Shown: piece after piece, positions 8,711-16,591 of the stretch | Position numbering within the stretch: position 1 is the stretch's first letter | Layout of the letters: every line of letters starts with the position of its first letter | Assembly: GCF_005166025.1 (NCBI RefSeq) | Contig: NZ_CP028923.1 | Coordinates: forward strand, 3,350,001 to 3,414,000 | DNA: 64,000 bases | Reading direction: 5' to 3' | Source: Mangrovivirga cuniculi | GTDB taxonomy: Bacteria > Bacteroidota > Bacteroidia > Cytophagales > Cyclobacteriaceae | Notes under the pieces: model-generated | Databases searched by the model: none | What the model saw: only the letters and a program-made list of their open reading frames with translations | Told to the model about the DNA's origin: nothing | Position numbers and translations under genes: made by a program

Positions 8711-9997
8711 CTAATTTTTTAATACTTCTATCTCAACCCGCATGTTATTTATAGCATCCTTGGAATCTTCGTCATACAACGGTTTATCACCTCCCCAGCC
8801 TTTTGTTGTTATCCTTGATGGATCGATCCCATTATGAACCAGGTATCGCTTAATGATTTCGGCACGTTCTTCACTCAATCGTTTTGCTGTACCTAAGAAA
8901 GATTTATTATTCGCAGTCAGACCAAAAAACTTATTATCATCATCCTTAAGTGTTTGAATTTTCCCAAATGAATCTCCATTTGTATGACCGTTGATCTGAA
9001 TCTCAAGGTCCTCCTCTTCATTTAACAATTTTATTAATTCATTTAATTGCTTTTTGGAAGGGGCTTTCATTATTGCCGCATCAGAGTAAAAATATACAGC
9101 ATACATTATAGCTACATCACCCTTAGTATATCTTTCCAGATCATATTTCATATACAAGGTATCTTCGTTGATCTCCGCCTCTGTCTCTGCTAGAGTCTTA
9201 TTTAAGTTACCAGGATAAATTTTCTTTTCAACAGATTTATATCCAAAGGTACTTACCCTGGTTAAAATTTCATCCTGTGAAAAGTTGTAGAGCTCAAATG
9301 GAATTGCCTGATTAGAATTCACTCTCATCAACTCATCCTCACCTAATATATCTCCATAAACATAGATTGTGCTTTCAACCGGCTCGCTTCCTTCTTTCGT
9401 TTCTGTAATAAACCGAACAAATAACTCACCTTCTTCAGCTTTTTCCTCAAGGGACATTTCTTCTTCAGGTTCCTCGGAAATTTCTGTTCCTCCCTCAGGT
9501 ATTTCATACTCTTGTTCATCAGCCTCCTTATTATTTGACGTTGCTGAATAATATTCATTTGTGTATTCCTCTACCTGCTGATATTCAATTCCACTTGTCG
9601 GTATCTCTTCAGATTTATGAGAATAGACCCAGGCATCGTAATATGAACGTTCTCTTACATCCTTAACAAGGTGCTTTGCATGTTTTTCTTTTTCCAGTTG
9701 ATATGCATAAATGTAAAAAAGATCGCGCTCAGGAACATATCCATAGTTATAGTTAATAAGCCGTCTTCGTAACCAGGTCATCATTGTCACGGCATTCTCA
9801 GGTTGCCTGAAGGCTCCTACAACAACATAATACCCTGGCCCTAAAGTTTGATTCTTATTAGGCTCAGGAATCGGTCTGTCATAAGGTAAAGGCTGAGACT
9901 GACTGTCTAAGCTGGTAAAGATGGTAAGCAGTATAAATATTGCTCCAAAAATGATACTTCTTCCTCGCTCCACTATTGAAAAACTGTAAAAAATCAT
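8711..9997 (-). CDS. OmpA C-terminal domain protein with SPOR-like N-terminal domain
   Basis: A roughly 428-residue envelope protein. Start: the ATG at 9997 is chosen because the open frame further upstream begins only at a TTG; the purine-rich AGAAGG precedes it. Seen: a membrane/signal segment (SIIFGAIFILLTIFTSL), then GYYVVVGAFRQPENAVTM resembling a SPOR-type peptidoglycan-binding fold (about residues 55-125), an acidic linker rich in Glu, a central beta-rich region, and a C-terminal OmpA domain (about 315-428) with QINGHTNGDS and AERAEIIKRYL-like helix. OmpA_C domains bind diaminopimelate in peptidoglycan. The architecture recalls proteins that tether T9SS/gliding complexes in Bacteroidota, but it is not PorE; function is inferred as cell-wall anchoring. 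Confidence 0.75.
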   Translation of the reverse strand: MIFYSFSIVERGRSIIFGAIFILLTIFTSLDSQSQPLPYDRPIPEPNKNQTLGPGYYVVVGAFRQPENAVTMMTWLRRRLINYNYGYVPERDLFYIYAYQLEKEKHAKHLVKDVRERSYYDAWVYSHKSEEIPTSGIEYQQVEEYTNEYYSATSNNKEADEQEYEIPEGGTEISEEPEEEMSLEEKAEEGELFVRFITETKEGSEPVESTIYVYGDILGEDELMRVNSNQAIPFELYNFSQDEILTRVSTFGYKSVEKKIYPGNLNKTLAETEAEINEDTLYMKYDLERYTKGDVAIMYAVYFYSDAAIMKAPSKKQLNELIKLLNEEEDLEIQINGHTNGDSFGKIQTLKDDDNKFFGLTANNKSFLGTAKRLSEERAEIIKRYLVHNGIDPSRITTKGWGGDKPLYDEDSKDAINNMRVEIEVLKN

Positions 9998-10085
9998 ACC
10001 TTCTATCGTTGATATATGATAAAAATACGCACTTTTATTAAAAAAGTGCAAATAAAGTGTGATTTTTTACCTTTTTATACTTTGA

Positions 10086-10880
10086 TTATACGGCCACAGC
10101 AGCTTTTATATGAGGATGCGGGTCATAACCCACTAGTTTAAAGTCCTCATACTTGAAGTCAAAGATATTCTTTACTTCCGGATTGATCTTCATTTTCGGT
10201 AATGGACGGTGGTCTCGCGAAAGTTGGAGTTTTGCCTGATCGAAATGATTGGAATACAAATGCGCATCGCCAAATGTATGAATAAACTCATGCGGTACGA
10301 GATCACATACCTGGGCCATCATCATAGTAAGTAAGGCATAAGAAGCAATATTGAAAGGTACGCCTAGAAAAACATCTGCACTACGCTGGTATAACTGGCA
10401 GGATAATTTACCATCAGCAACGTAAAATTGGAACATAGTATGGCATGGAGGTAAAGCCATATTTTGAATATCACTTACGTTCCAAGCGCTAACTATTAAC
10501 CTTCTGGAATCCGGATTATTTTTGATCATATCTACCAACTGACTGATCTGATCAACAGTTCCACCATTCGGAGTTGGCCAGCTTCTCCATTGATGACCAT
10601 AAACCGGGCCGAGGTCACCATCTTCATCTGCCCATTCGTCCCATATCCTCACACCGTTTTCTTTGAGATATTTGATATTTGTATCCCCGCTTAAAAACCA
10701 AAGCAGCTCATGAATTATCGACCTTAAATGAAGCTTTTTTGTAGTTACTACAGGAAAACCTTCCTGCAGATCAAATCTCATTTGATGACCAAATACCGAT
10801 CTGGTACCAGTTCCTGTCCTGTCACTTTTATCTACACCTTCGTTGAGAATTCGCTCCATCAAAGCATGATACTGCTCCAT
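10086..10880 (-). CDS. thyA: Thymidylate synthase
   Basis: A 264-residue ThyA, exactly the family length. It converts dUMP to dTMP with methylene-tetrahydrofolate. Seen: [19 protein letters not shown] near the N-terminus, the catalytic cysteine in [12 protein letters not shown] (about residue 146), [18 protein letters not shown], and C-terminal KAAAVAV-like end (HIKAAVAV). No dihydrofolate reductase gene is adjacent. It ends 34 bases before the start of the OmpA-family gene upstream region, in the same orientation. Confidence 0.98.
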   Translation of the reverse strand: MEQYHALMERILNEGVDKSDRTGTGTRSVFGHQMRFDLQEGFPVVTTKKLHLRSIIHELLWFLSGDTNIKYLKENGVRIWDEWADEDGDLGPVYGHQWRSWPTPNGGTVDQISQLVDMIKNNPDSRRLIVSAWNVSDIQNMALPPCHTMFQFYVADGKLSCQLYQRSADVFLGVPFNIASYALLTMMMAQVCDLVPHEFIHTFGDAHLYSNHFDQAKLQLSRDHRPLPKMKINPEVKNIFDFKYEDFKLVGYDPHPHIKAAVAV

Positions 10881-10923
10881 AAGTCTCTTATTTAATTACT
10901 ATGATAATTTTCAAAACAATATA

Positions 10924-10931
10924 CAAATTTA
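10924..10931 (-). promoter_or_regulatory. Possible -7 promoter element for thyA
   Basis: On the minus strand the 8 bases read TAAATTTG, matching TAnnTTTG, 44 bases before the thyA ATG. No clear TTTG is found 19 bases further upstream, so support is partial. Confidence 0.35.
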
Positions 10932-10999
10932 TAAGATTATATCGGAATAACATTAACTTGATACCTGAATACAAAATCGAATTTTGATCTTTTTGCTTT

Positions 11000-13285
11000 A
11001 TGTATAAAAAGCTCGCTCGTTATTTTCTGTTTACCGCTTTATTATTTACCATCTTTTTTGCCTACAGCCTTAAAGATGTTGGGTTTGATTACGATTTTGA
11101 AAGATTTTTCCCCGAAAAAGATCCAGACCTGACTTACTACAATAAATACCGTGAAGTTTTTGGAGAAGATAATGACTATTTCCTCCTCGGCTTAATTTCA
11201 GTTTCAGGAGATTTTCAGGATAGCTCATTTTTAAATAAAGTTGATATTCTAGCTGATTCATTAAGAAATATACCTGAGATCAATGAGGTGCTCTCACCGC
11301 TGGAATACAGGAAGCCGGTTAAAACACCCTTAGGCCTGGTTCAGGTACCATATTTTCATTTGAATAATCCTGAGAAATATGAAAATGATATCAAAAGATG
11401 GAAAAAAGAAAAGCCAAAACCCTACTATGATTTAACTAATATTGAAAAAGGTTCTGTGGCTCTTTTGATTACCCATGAATCGATAAATGACAATATAAAA
11501 GGTTCCAGAGAACTCTATCAAAGAATCGAAACGCTGACCAAACAGTATTTCCCGGAATATAGACTGGCAGGAAAACTTAAAGCCCAGCCTGTTTTTGTTG
11601 ATAAAATGCAAAAGGAATTACTCTTGTTTTTATCCATTTCCATTGTGTTAACTACGTTGATACTTTTTCTGGTCTTCAGAAGTTTTAAAGGGATCATCTT
11701 CCCTCTAATGATTGTGGTCATTTCAGTACTATGGACAATTGGCTTCATGACTGTAACAGACAAAAAACTCGATCTCTTGATGGTGATGTTACCGACCATA
11801 TTATTTGTTGTGGGAATGTCTGATGTTATTCATTTTTCAAATAAATATATCGAAGAGCTGAGGCATGGAAAATTAAAGTTAAAAGCTCTTTTAAAAACTG
11901 TCAAAGAAATCGGGCTGGCTACGTTTCTGACTTCCCTTACAACAGCTATAGGATTTTTCACACTTTATACATTGAATATAGCACCCATTAGAGAATTTGG
12001 TGTTTATACAGGTATTGGCGTTTTTATGGCTTATATGGTGACTTTATTAGTTCTGCCTTCCCTTTACATATTCACCGATAAACCCAAACAATCATATAAT
12101 AAAAAGAATAAAAGGTTCTGGTTAAATACTATGAGCAGAAGTTTTCGATATGTTTTTAAAAACAGAAGAGCAATTCTTCTTTCATCGATACTTTTAACCT
12201 CAATATGTATTATCGGAACCTATAATATCAAGGTTAATGCCTTTCTGATAGATGACCTTCCGGAACAAGACCCACTCAAACAGTCATTTGTCTATTTTGA
12301 TCAAAATTTTGGAGGTGTACGACCACTTGAAATAGCAATAAAAAGTAAAAGTGATAAGTCATTTTTGGAAAAAGAGACTCTCGGAGAAATTGAAAAGCTC
12401 ACTAACTATCTGGACACAGCATACCATGCCGGAAATATTCTATCCGTTAATACCATAATCAAAAATGCTAACCAGGCATACCATTCGGGCAATTTTGACT
12501 ATTACAGAATACCAGAAACTGAATCTGAAATGAAGCAGATTCAACCAATAGTTAATGCAATTGAGAAACGCGGTGGATTCGATATGCTTTTAGACAGTGC
12601 AGGTTCCTATGGAAGGATTACGGCTAAAATAAAAGATATTGGAAGCGAGTTGACCACTCAAAAAAATATGGCCCTTAAAGAATTTGTCGAAGAAGAGATT
12701 AACACTTCTTTAATTGATGTCAGGCTTACCGGTACTTCAATACTCATAGATAAATCAAATAACCTCCTCATCGGAAATGTACTTAAAGGGATGGCTATTG
12801 CGTTAATAGTTGTCGCTTTATTAATGGCATTACTTTTCAGAAGCTGGAAAATGGTGATCATCACATGGATACCCAACCTTATCCCACTTCTTTTTATGGC
12901 TGCCATTATGGGATTCTTTGAAATTAACCTCAGATTAAGTACCGGAATAATTTTTACTATTGCATTTGGAATAGCAGTAGATGACAGCATTCACTTTTTA
13001 TCTAAATTCAAATTGGAGCTCGATGAAGGAAAAAGTGTTCTTTACTCATTGAAAAGAGCATACCTGAGTACCGGTAAAGCCATTATTCTAACATCATTAA
13101 TTTTGATCACAGGTTTCCTTAGTTTATTACTATCTGACTTTGGGGGAACTTTTTATACAGGCTTACTCATTGGAATCACTTTACTTATTGCAATGATCAT
13201 CGATCTGACGCTATTACCAGTATTAATTTTACTAATTTTCAATGATGAAGATTCCAGAAAAAAAATAAAAAAAAGTAGGTCTTAA
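11000..13285 (+). CDS. RND/MMPL superfamily exporter (HAE3-type)
   Basis: A 761-residue membrane protein with the duplicated RND layout: TM1 at the N-terminus (FLFTALLFTIFFAY), a periplasmic loop of about 180 residues, a block of five TM helices (about 205-360), a second TM (ILLSSILLTSICIIGTY, about 393), a second periplasmic domain, and a final block of five helices (about 590-745). Conserved acidic TM residues are seen in VVGMSDVIHFSNKY and FGIAVDDSIHFLSKF, the typical MMPL/Patched-like D-x-x-x-H/F pattern. The family exports lipids, hopanoids or other hydrophobic compounds using the proton gradient; the substrate here is unknown. It stands alone without adaptor or TolC genes. Confidence 0.85.
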   Translation: MYKKLARYFLFTALLFTIFFAYSLKDVGFDYDFERFFPEKDPDLTYYNKYREVFGEDNDYFLLGLISVSGDFQDSSFLNKVDILADSLRNIPEINEVLSPLEYRKPVKTPLGLVQVPYFHLNNPEKYENDIKRWKKEKPKPYYDLTNIEKGSVALLITHESINDNIKGSRELYQRIETLTKQYFPEYRLAGKLKAQPVFVDKMQKELLLFLSISIVLTTLILFLVFRSFKGIIFPLMIVVISVLWTIGFMTVTDKKLDLLMVMLPTILFVVGMSDVIHFSNKYIEELRHGKLKLKALLKTVKEIGLATFLTSLTTAIGFFTLYTLNIAPIREFGVYTGIGVFMAYMVTLLVLPSLYIFTDKPKQSYNKKNKRFWLNTMSRSFRYVFKNRRAILLSSILLTSICIIGTYNIKVNAFLIDDLPEQDPLKQSFVYFDQNFGGVRPLEIAIKSKSDKSFLEKETLGEIEKLTNYLDTAYHAGNILSVNTIIKNANQAYHSGNFDYYRIPETESEMKQIQPIVNAIEKRGGFDMLLDSAGSYGRITAKIKDIGSELTTQKNMALKEFVEEEINTSLIDVRLTGTSILIDKSNNLLIGNVLKGMAIALIVVALLMALLFRSWKMVIITWIPNLIPLLFMAAIMGFFEINLRLSTGIIFTIAFGIAVDDSIHFLSKFKLELDEGKSVLYSLKRAYLSTGKAIILTSLILITGFLSLLLSDFGGTFYTGLLIGITLLIAMIIDLTLLPVLILLIFNDEDSRKKIKKSRS

Positions 13286-13294
13286 TGCCTACTT
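13265..13294 (-). terminator. Rho-independent terminator of the pspC-like gene
   Basis: AAGTAGG (13273-13279) pairs with CCTACTT (13288-13294). On the minus strand it is followed by a long T run (complement of 13274-13265). It overlaps the last codons of the convergent exporter gene. Confidence 0.65.
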
Positions 13295-13295
13295 A

Positions 13296-13517
13296 TTACC
13301 GGTTATTCCCATAATATTGTCTTTCAGGCATAATAATCCAAAGAATGATATACACAATCAACCCTGGAAATGCTGCACTAAATAATGATACCAGAACATA
13401 AATAATTCTCAGTAGACTCACATCCATATTAAAATATTCTGCCAGCCCGCCAATTACTCCTGCAATCATTTTATCTTTAGATGACCTTTTTAATTCTCTA
13501 TCGTTATATGAATCCAT
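13296..13517 (-). CDS. PspC domain-containing small membrane protein
   Basis: A 73-residue protein that is almost entirely a PspC domain: IAGVIGGLAEYFNMDVSLLRI then a hydrophobic helix ending in IILWIIMPE. In enterobacteria PspC senses envelope stress; bacteroidete stand-alone PspC proteins are poorly studied, so any stress role is inference. The gene is convergent with the exporter and is separated from its shared terminator by one base. Upstream there are 500 bases without an evident gene. Confidence 0.88.
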   Translation of the reverse strand: MDSYNDRELKRSSKDKMIAGVIGGLAEYFNMDVSLLRIIYVLVSLFSAAFPGLIVYIILWIIMPERQYYGNNR

Positions 13518-14033
13518 AGTATATTATAAGTTTAAATTTAACAATTAATAAATCATTCATGTATGTTGGAATATTCCCTACTTCAAAAATGAAGCACTCC
13601 TTAATTCCTGCTTATATAACTACAGATATCATTCCGATTACATTAAGTGGCTGAATAACAGAATATTACATAAAAACACCCTGTACATAATTGTCCATAA
13701 TCGTACACACTATTTGAATCTTCGAACACAGTAAAAGTACTTTTTCTTATGAAGCGGAAAAAATTACTTTATCACATTACAAAGAACTTTTAAGCAATAG
13801 TCAATATCAAATTCTTAAACTAGTCTTCCTAAAACTAAATTTAAAAATAAAAAATTGATAAAAATTAAATTAACAAAATATTATTTCTAAAAACACTCGT
13901 TAGGTAAAATTATTACTGCTAATCATTTGACAAAACCTTACATTTCTCAGATTTAAACTAAAAGTAGGTGTTTTATTGATAGTAACATGCATACCTTTGA
14001 ATCACTAGCTAATATAAGAAGAGAAGAAAAGAT
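13518..14033. other. Gene-poor, very AT-rich intergenic region
   Basis: About 515 bases between the PspC gene and a small membrane ORF. I see no convincing gene. It contains a short direct repeat CATAATTGTC/CATAATCGTA (13686-13705) enclosed by the inverted arms TGTAC (13682-13686) and GTACA (13703-13707), which could be a regulator site, and one good -7 promoter box near its right end. Confidence 0.5.
13992..13999 (+). promoter_or_regulatory. Candidate -7 promoter element for the 30-residue membrane peptide
   Basis: TACCTTTG matches TAnnTTTG exactly and lies 34 bases before the ATG of the small ORF. The expected TTTG about 19 bases upstream is not clear (TGTT/TTTT at 13969-13974). Confidence 0.4.
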
Positions 14034-14126
14034 ATGGATTTGTTGAGTATTTTAATTTTTGTGGTAGTAGCAGGTGGGCTGATGTTTAGTAAGTCAATTA
14101 AGCATGACATAAAACACAGTAAGTAA
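14034..14126 (+). CDS. Small single-pass membrane peptide (30 residues), hypothetical
   Basis: A short open frame MDLLSILIFVVVAGGLMF followed by SKSIKHDIKHSK and a stop. It has one hydrophobic helix (residues 3-18) and a lysine/histidine-rich tail, as in many bacterial small membrane proteins. Support: a purine-rich ribosome-binding stretch (AGAGAAGAAAAG) just upstream of the ATG and an exact TAnnTTTG promoter box 34 bases before it. It lies between the PspC gene and the convergent FabH-like gene. No function can be assigned; proximity to pspC makes an envelope-stress role conceivable but unproven. Confidence 0.5.
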   Translation: MDLLSILIFVVVAGGLMFSKSIKHDIKHSK

Positions 14127-14147
14127 CTTTTGGTATTTCTTACGGGA

Positions 14148-15089
14148 CTATTTTTTTATCAGCATGCTCCCGTAAGAATAACCACCTCCAAATACGCTGA
14201 GGGCAACCAAGTCATCTTTCCCAAGTTTATCAAACCTTTCGGATAATCCGATAGTACAACCGGCACAACCGGTATTTCCAAGATACTGAACATTCGATAC
14301 CGTTTGTTCAGTTCTTAAACCTAATTTCTCACCAACGTTTAGTGTGATCCTTAAATTTGCCTGATGTGGAATAAAATAAGTCAGGTCACTCGCCTTTACT
14401 TTATTCTTATTTAAAATCTCTTTCGTAATCTCCGCCATATATTGACAGGCATTGATAAAAACATCTCTCCCATTTGGCATATATAAACCATCGATAAGAT
14501 TAAGATTCACACTTTCATTTGCCTTCCCTACAGTTCCACCGCCACGAGTAATAATATCCAGAACCTCAACACTTTCATCAGATAGCTTTTCCCTGGTTAT
14601 ATAGAGAGCTGCTGCACCATCGCCCCATAAATGACCTGCCTTTTTATCTGTAACGTCCGCAAATCTGGAATTATGATCGGATACGATAGCTAGAGCTTTA
14701 TCAGCTTTACCCATTGCAAAATATCCCTGTATTACCTCCATTACATTTAAGAAGGAAGAACAGGCTGAACTTAGAGACAAAGCAGCTGCCTTTTCCGCAT
14801 TAACATGCCTTTGAACAGCATGTGCCAGGGTAAAAATTGTATCAAAAGGGGTATAAGTTCCTGCTACAATAACATCTACATCTGAAAAGTTTTCACCTAG
14901 TTTCAATTCAAGGTGTTTTACAGCTTCAACACCCATTGTATTAGTATTTTCATTATCTTCGGCTTTACGACGCTCACGCATACCAGTTCTTTCCGTGATC
15001 CAATCATCTGAAAGCCCTGATTTATCGAGAAAATAATCGTTATTCACTACTGCGTGAGGCAGATAATGAGCAATTTGATTAATGTACAT
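14148..15089 (-). CDS. 3-oxoacyl-ACP synthase III (FabH-like ketosynthase)
   Basis: A 313-residue thiolase-superfamily condensing enzyme. Seen: the catalytic cysteine C110 in SLSSACSSFLN, the histidine in FIPHQANLRITLN, and the asparagine in LGNTGCAGC, forming the Cys-His-Asn triad of KAS III. FabH starts fatty-acid synthesis by condensing acyl-CoA with malonyl-ACP. The NTGCAG context and lack of neighbouring plsX/fabD/fabG genes suggest it may be a second, specialised FabH paralogue (for example in flexirubin- or natural-product-type pathways) rather than the housekeeping one; this is inference. It stands alone on the minus strand, divergent from the esterase gene. Confidence 0.85.
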   Translation of the reverse strand: MYINQIAHYLPHAVVNNDYFLDKSGLSDDWITERTGMRERRKAEDNENTNTMGVEAVKHLELKLGENFSDVDVIVAGTYTPFDTIFTLAHAVQRHVNAEKAAALSLSSACSSFLNVMEVIQGYFAMGKADKALAIVSDHNSRFADVTDKKAGHLWGDGAAALYITREKLSDESVEVLDIITRGGGTVGKANESVNLNLIDGLYMPNGRDVFINACQYMAEITKEILNKNKVKASDLTYFIPHQANLRITLNVGEKLGLRTEQTVSNVQYLGNTGCAGCTIGLSERFDKLGKDDLVALSVFGGGYSYGSMLIKK

Positions 15090-15148
15090 TTGTTGGTTGG
15101 GTTATATCGGTACCAAATATTTAAATTTATAAGCAAAATTCCTTTTAA

Positions 15149-16021
15149 ATGAGACTATTTTTTAAAAGTTTAAGCATACTTCTTATAACACTCATTTTTA
15201 CTTTAAAAAGTTACGGTCAACAACAAAGTAATTCTGAGAATTTTTACAAAGACTGGACTTTAGCCAATTCACTAAGTGAAAAATCAACAGCTAACGACCT
15301 GGTTTTTATTTATAATGATTCCCTTTCAAGCGAATATATAAACGGAAAAAAAAGAATAATCATTGCTCTTCCCCCAACTTATTTTAATTCAACAGAAAAG
15401 AATTACCCAGTACTCTATCTTATGGATGGCCAAAATCTTTTTGATTCAAATACATCTTTTGCAGGTGAATGGAATGCAGACAAATCTTTAGAAAACACTC
15501 AGTCAGATATCATTATTGTAGGAATTGACAATGGTGGAGAAGAGCGAATCAATGACTATACTCCAAGATCACATGAAAAATATGGTGGCGGAAATGGCAG
15601 AAATTATTTGAAATTCATTAATAACGAAGTTAAACCTCTTATAGATAAAAAACTTAGGACTAACCCCGGCAGAAATCACACCTACATTGGAGGAAGTTCA
15701 CTGGGTGGTTTGATTAGCTTGTATGCAATCATAAATCACGAAGAACAATACAGTAAAGGAATTATTTTTTCCCCTTCATTCTGGTTTGATGAAAAAATCA
15801 TGGAGGAGTTAATTGAATGGCAGCCAAAAGAAAACGTTAAGCTTTTTATGCTTGTAGGTGGTAAAGAAGGAGAAACCATGGTACCCGACACCGAAAAAGC
15901 CTATGAAATTTTAAAGCAAAAGGAAAATGTATTCGTCAGGCACATTACAGATCCTGAAGGAGAACATAAAGAAATTTTCTGGAACAAATATTTTGAGCAG
16001 GCATTAGAGTTTTTAAAATAA
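15149..16021 (+). CDS. Secreted alpha/beta-hydrolase esterase (esterase D / enterochelin esterase-like)
   Basis: A 290-residue protein with a signal peptide (FFKSLSILLITLIFTLKSYG then QQQ). The mature part has the putative-esterase (PF00756-like) pattern: PVLYLMDGQNLFD (about residue 90), NDYTPRSHEKYGGG, the nucleophile serine elbow YIGGSSLGGLISLYA (about residue 183), and a late histidine in DPEGEHKEIFW (about residue 273). The nucleophile, acid and histidine of the triad are therefore all visible. The substrate is unknown; relatives cleave carbohydrate esters, siderophores or S-formylglutathione. Transcribed alone, divergent from the FabH-like gene. Confidence 0.8.
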   Translation: MRLFFKSLSILLITLIFTLKSYGQQQSNSENFYKDWTLANSLSEKSTANDLVFIYNDSLSSEYINGKKRIIIALPPTYFNSTEKNYPVLYLMDGQNLFDSNTSFAGEWNADKSLENTQSDIIIVGIDNGGEERINDYTPRSHEKYGGGNGRNYLKFINNEVKPLIDKKLRTNPGRNHTYIGGSSLGGLISLYAIINHEEQYSKGIIFSPSFWFDEKIMEELIEWQPKENVKLFMLVGGKEGETMVPDTEKAYEILKQKENVFVRHITDPEGEHKEIFWNKYFEQALEFLK

Positions 16022-16053
16022 AAAAACCCTCAATAGGAAGATCCAATTGAGGG
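16021..16053 (-). terminator. Terminator for the small secreted protein gene
   Basis: CCCTCAAT (16027-16034) pairs perfectly with ATTGAGGG (16046-16053). On the minus strand it is followed by a T run (complement of 16026-16021), so it mainly ends the minus-strand gene at 16082. It begins right after the esterase stop codon and may serve both convergent genes. Confidence 0.75.
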
Positions 16054-16081
16054 TACCACACATAAAAGAAACCAAAAAAAA

Positions 16082-16360
16082 CTAATCGTTATTTTTACCA
16101 CGGCTCGTTTTAGCTTCATCAGCTACAATCTCACCGTTTTTAATTTTTTTAATAATTACCTGCTTTTTCTCATATGCAGCTTTTGCTGCTTCGAAATAAT
16201 TTATATTTTCTACTTCCTTTTCTTTTGATTTTTTAATCTCAGAATTCGAAGCTTCATTTCCACCATCAGGTGTTGCCTGACCATTTGCGCTATCCTGGGC
16301 CTTTAAACCACAAAATGAAATAATTCCCATTAAAACGATTCCAAAAATTTTCTTAATCAT
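16082..16360 (-). CDS. Small secreted protein, hypothetical
   Basis: A 92-residue protein with a clean signal peptide (IKKIFGIVLMGIISFCGLKAQ) and a mature part of about 70 residues that is low-complexity, rich in Asn, Glu, Lys and Ala (EVENINYFEAAKAAYEKKQV). No domain is recognised. It has its own candidate promoter and a strong terminator, so it is probably a real, separately expressed gene. A small periplasmic or surface protein is the most that can be said. Confidence 0.6.
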   Translation of the reverse strand: MIKKIFGIVLMGIISFCGLKAQDSANGQATPDGGNEASNSEIKKSKEKEVENINYFEAAKAAYEKKQVIIKKIKNGEIVADEAKTSRGKNND

Positions 16361-16414
16361 AATAAACTTCCTTTCTGTTATACTTTGAACAATTTAGCTG
16401 GTCAGGGAATAATA

Positions 16415-16422
16415 CAAATGTA
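16415..16422 (-). promoter_or_regulatory. Candidate -7 promoter element for the small secreted protein
   Basis: The minus strand reads TACATTTG, an exact TAnnTTTG match, 55 bases before the ATG at 16360. No clear -33 element. Confidence 0.35.
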
Positions 16423-16556
16423 TACATTCCCGCAGATTTAAAAACGCGGCTATTACCTGATATATTACATGTGTTAACATTTAAAAAAGAAACTAAAAGA
16501 TTTCACTATCCGGGAAAATGATAGATATATCATGGGAAATGTTTTATTAAAAAAGG

Positions 16557-16564
16557 TATTTTTG
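16557..16564 (+). promoter_or_regulatory. Candidate -7 promoter element for leuS
   Basis: TATTTTTG matches TAnnTTTG and is 28 bases before the leuS ATG. The -33 region (GGGA) does not match, so this is partial support. I see no T-box-like leader in the 230 bases upstream. Confidence 0.35.
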
Positions 16565-16591
16565 CTGCAAATCGGAAATAATTAAATAATT

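Noticed and set aside
16361-16591. T-box or other riboswitch upstream of leuS
   Set aside because: There is no T-box sequence, specifier stem or terminator/antiterminator pair; Bacteroidota rarely use T-boxes.
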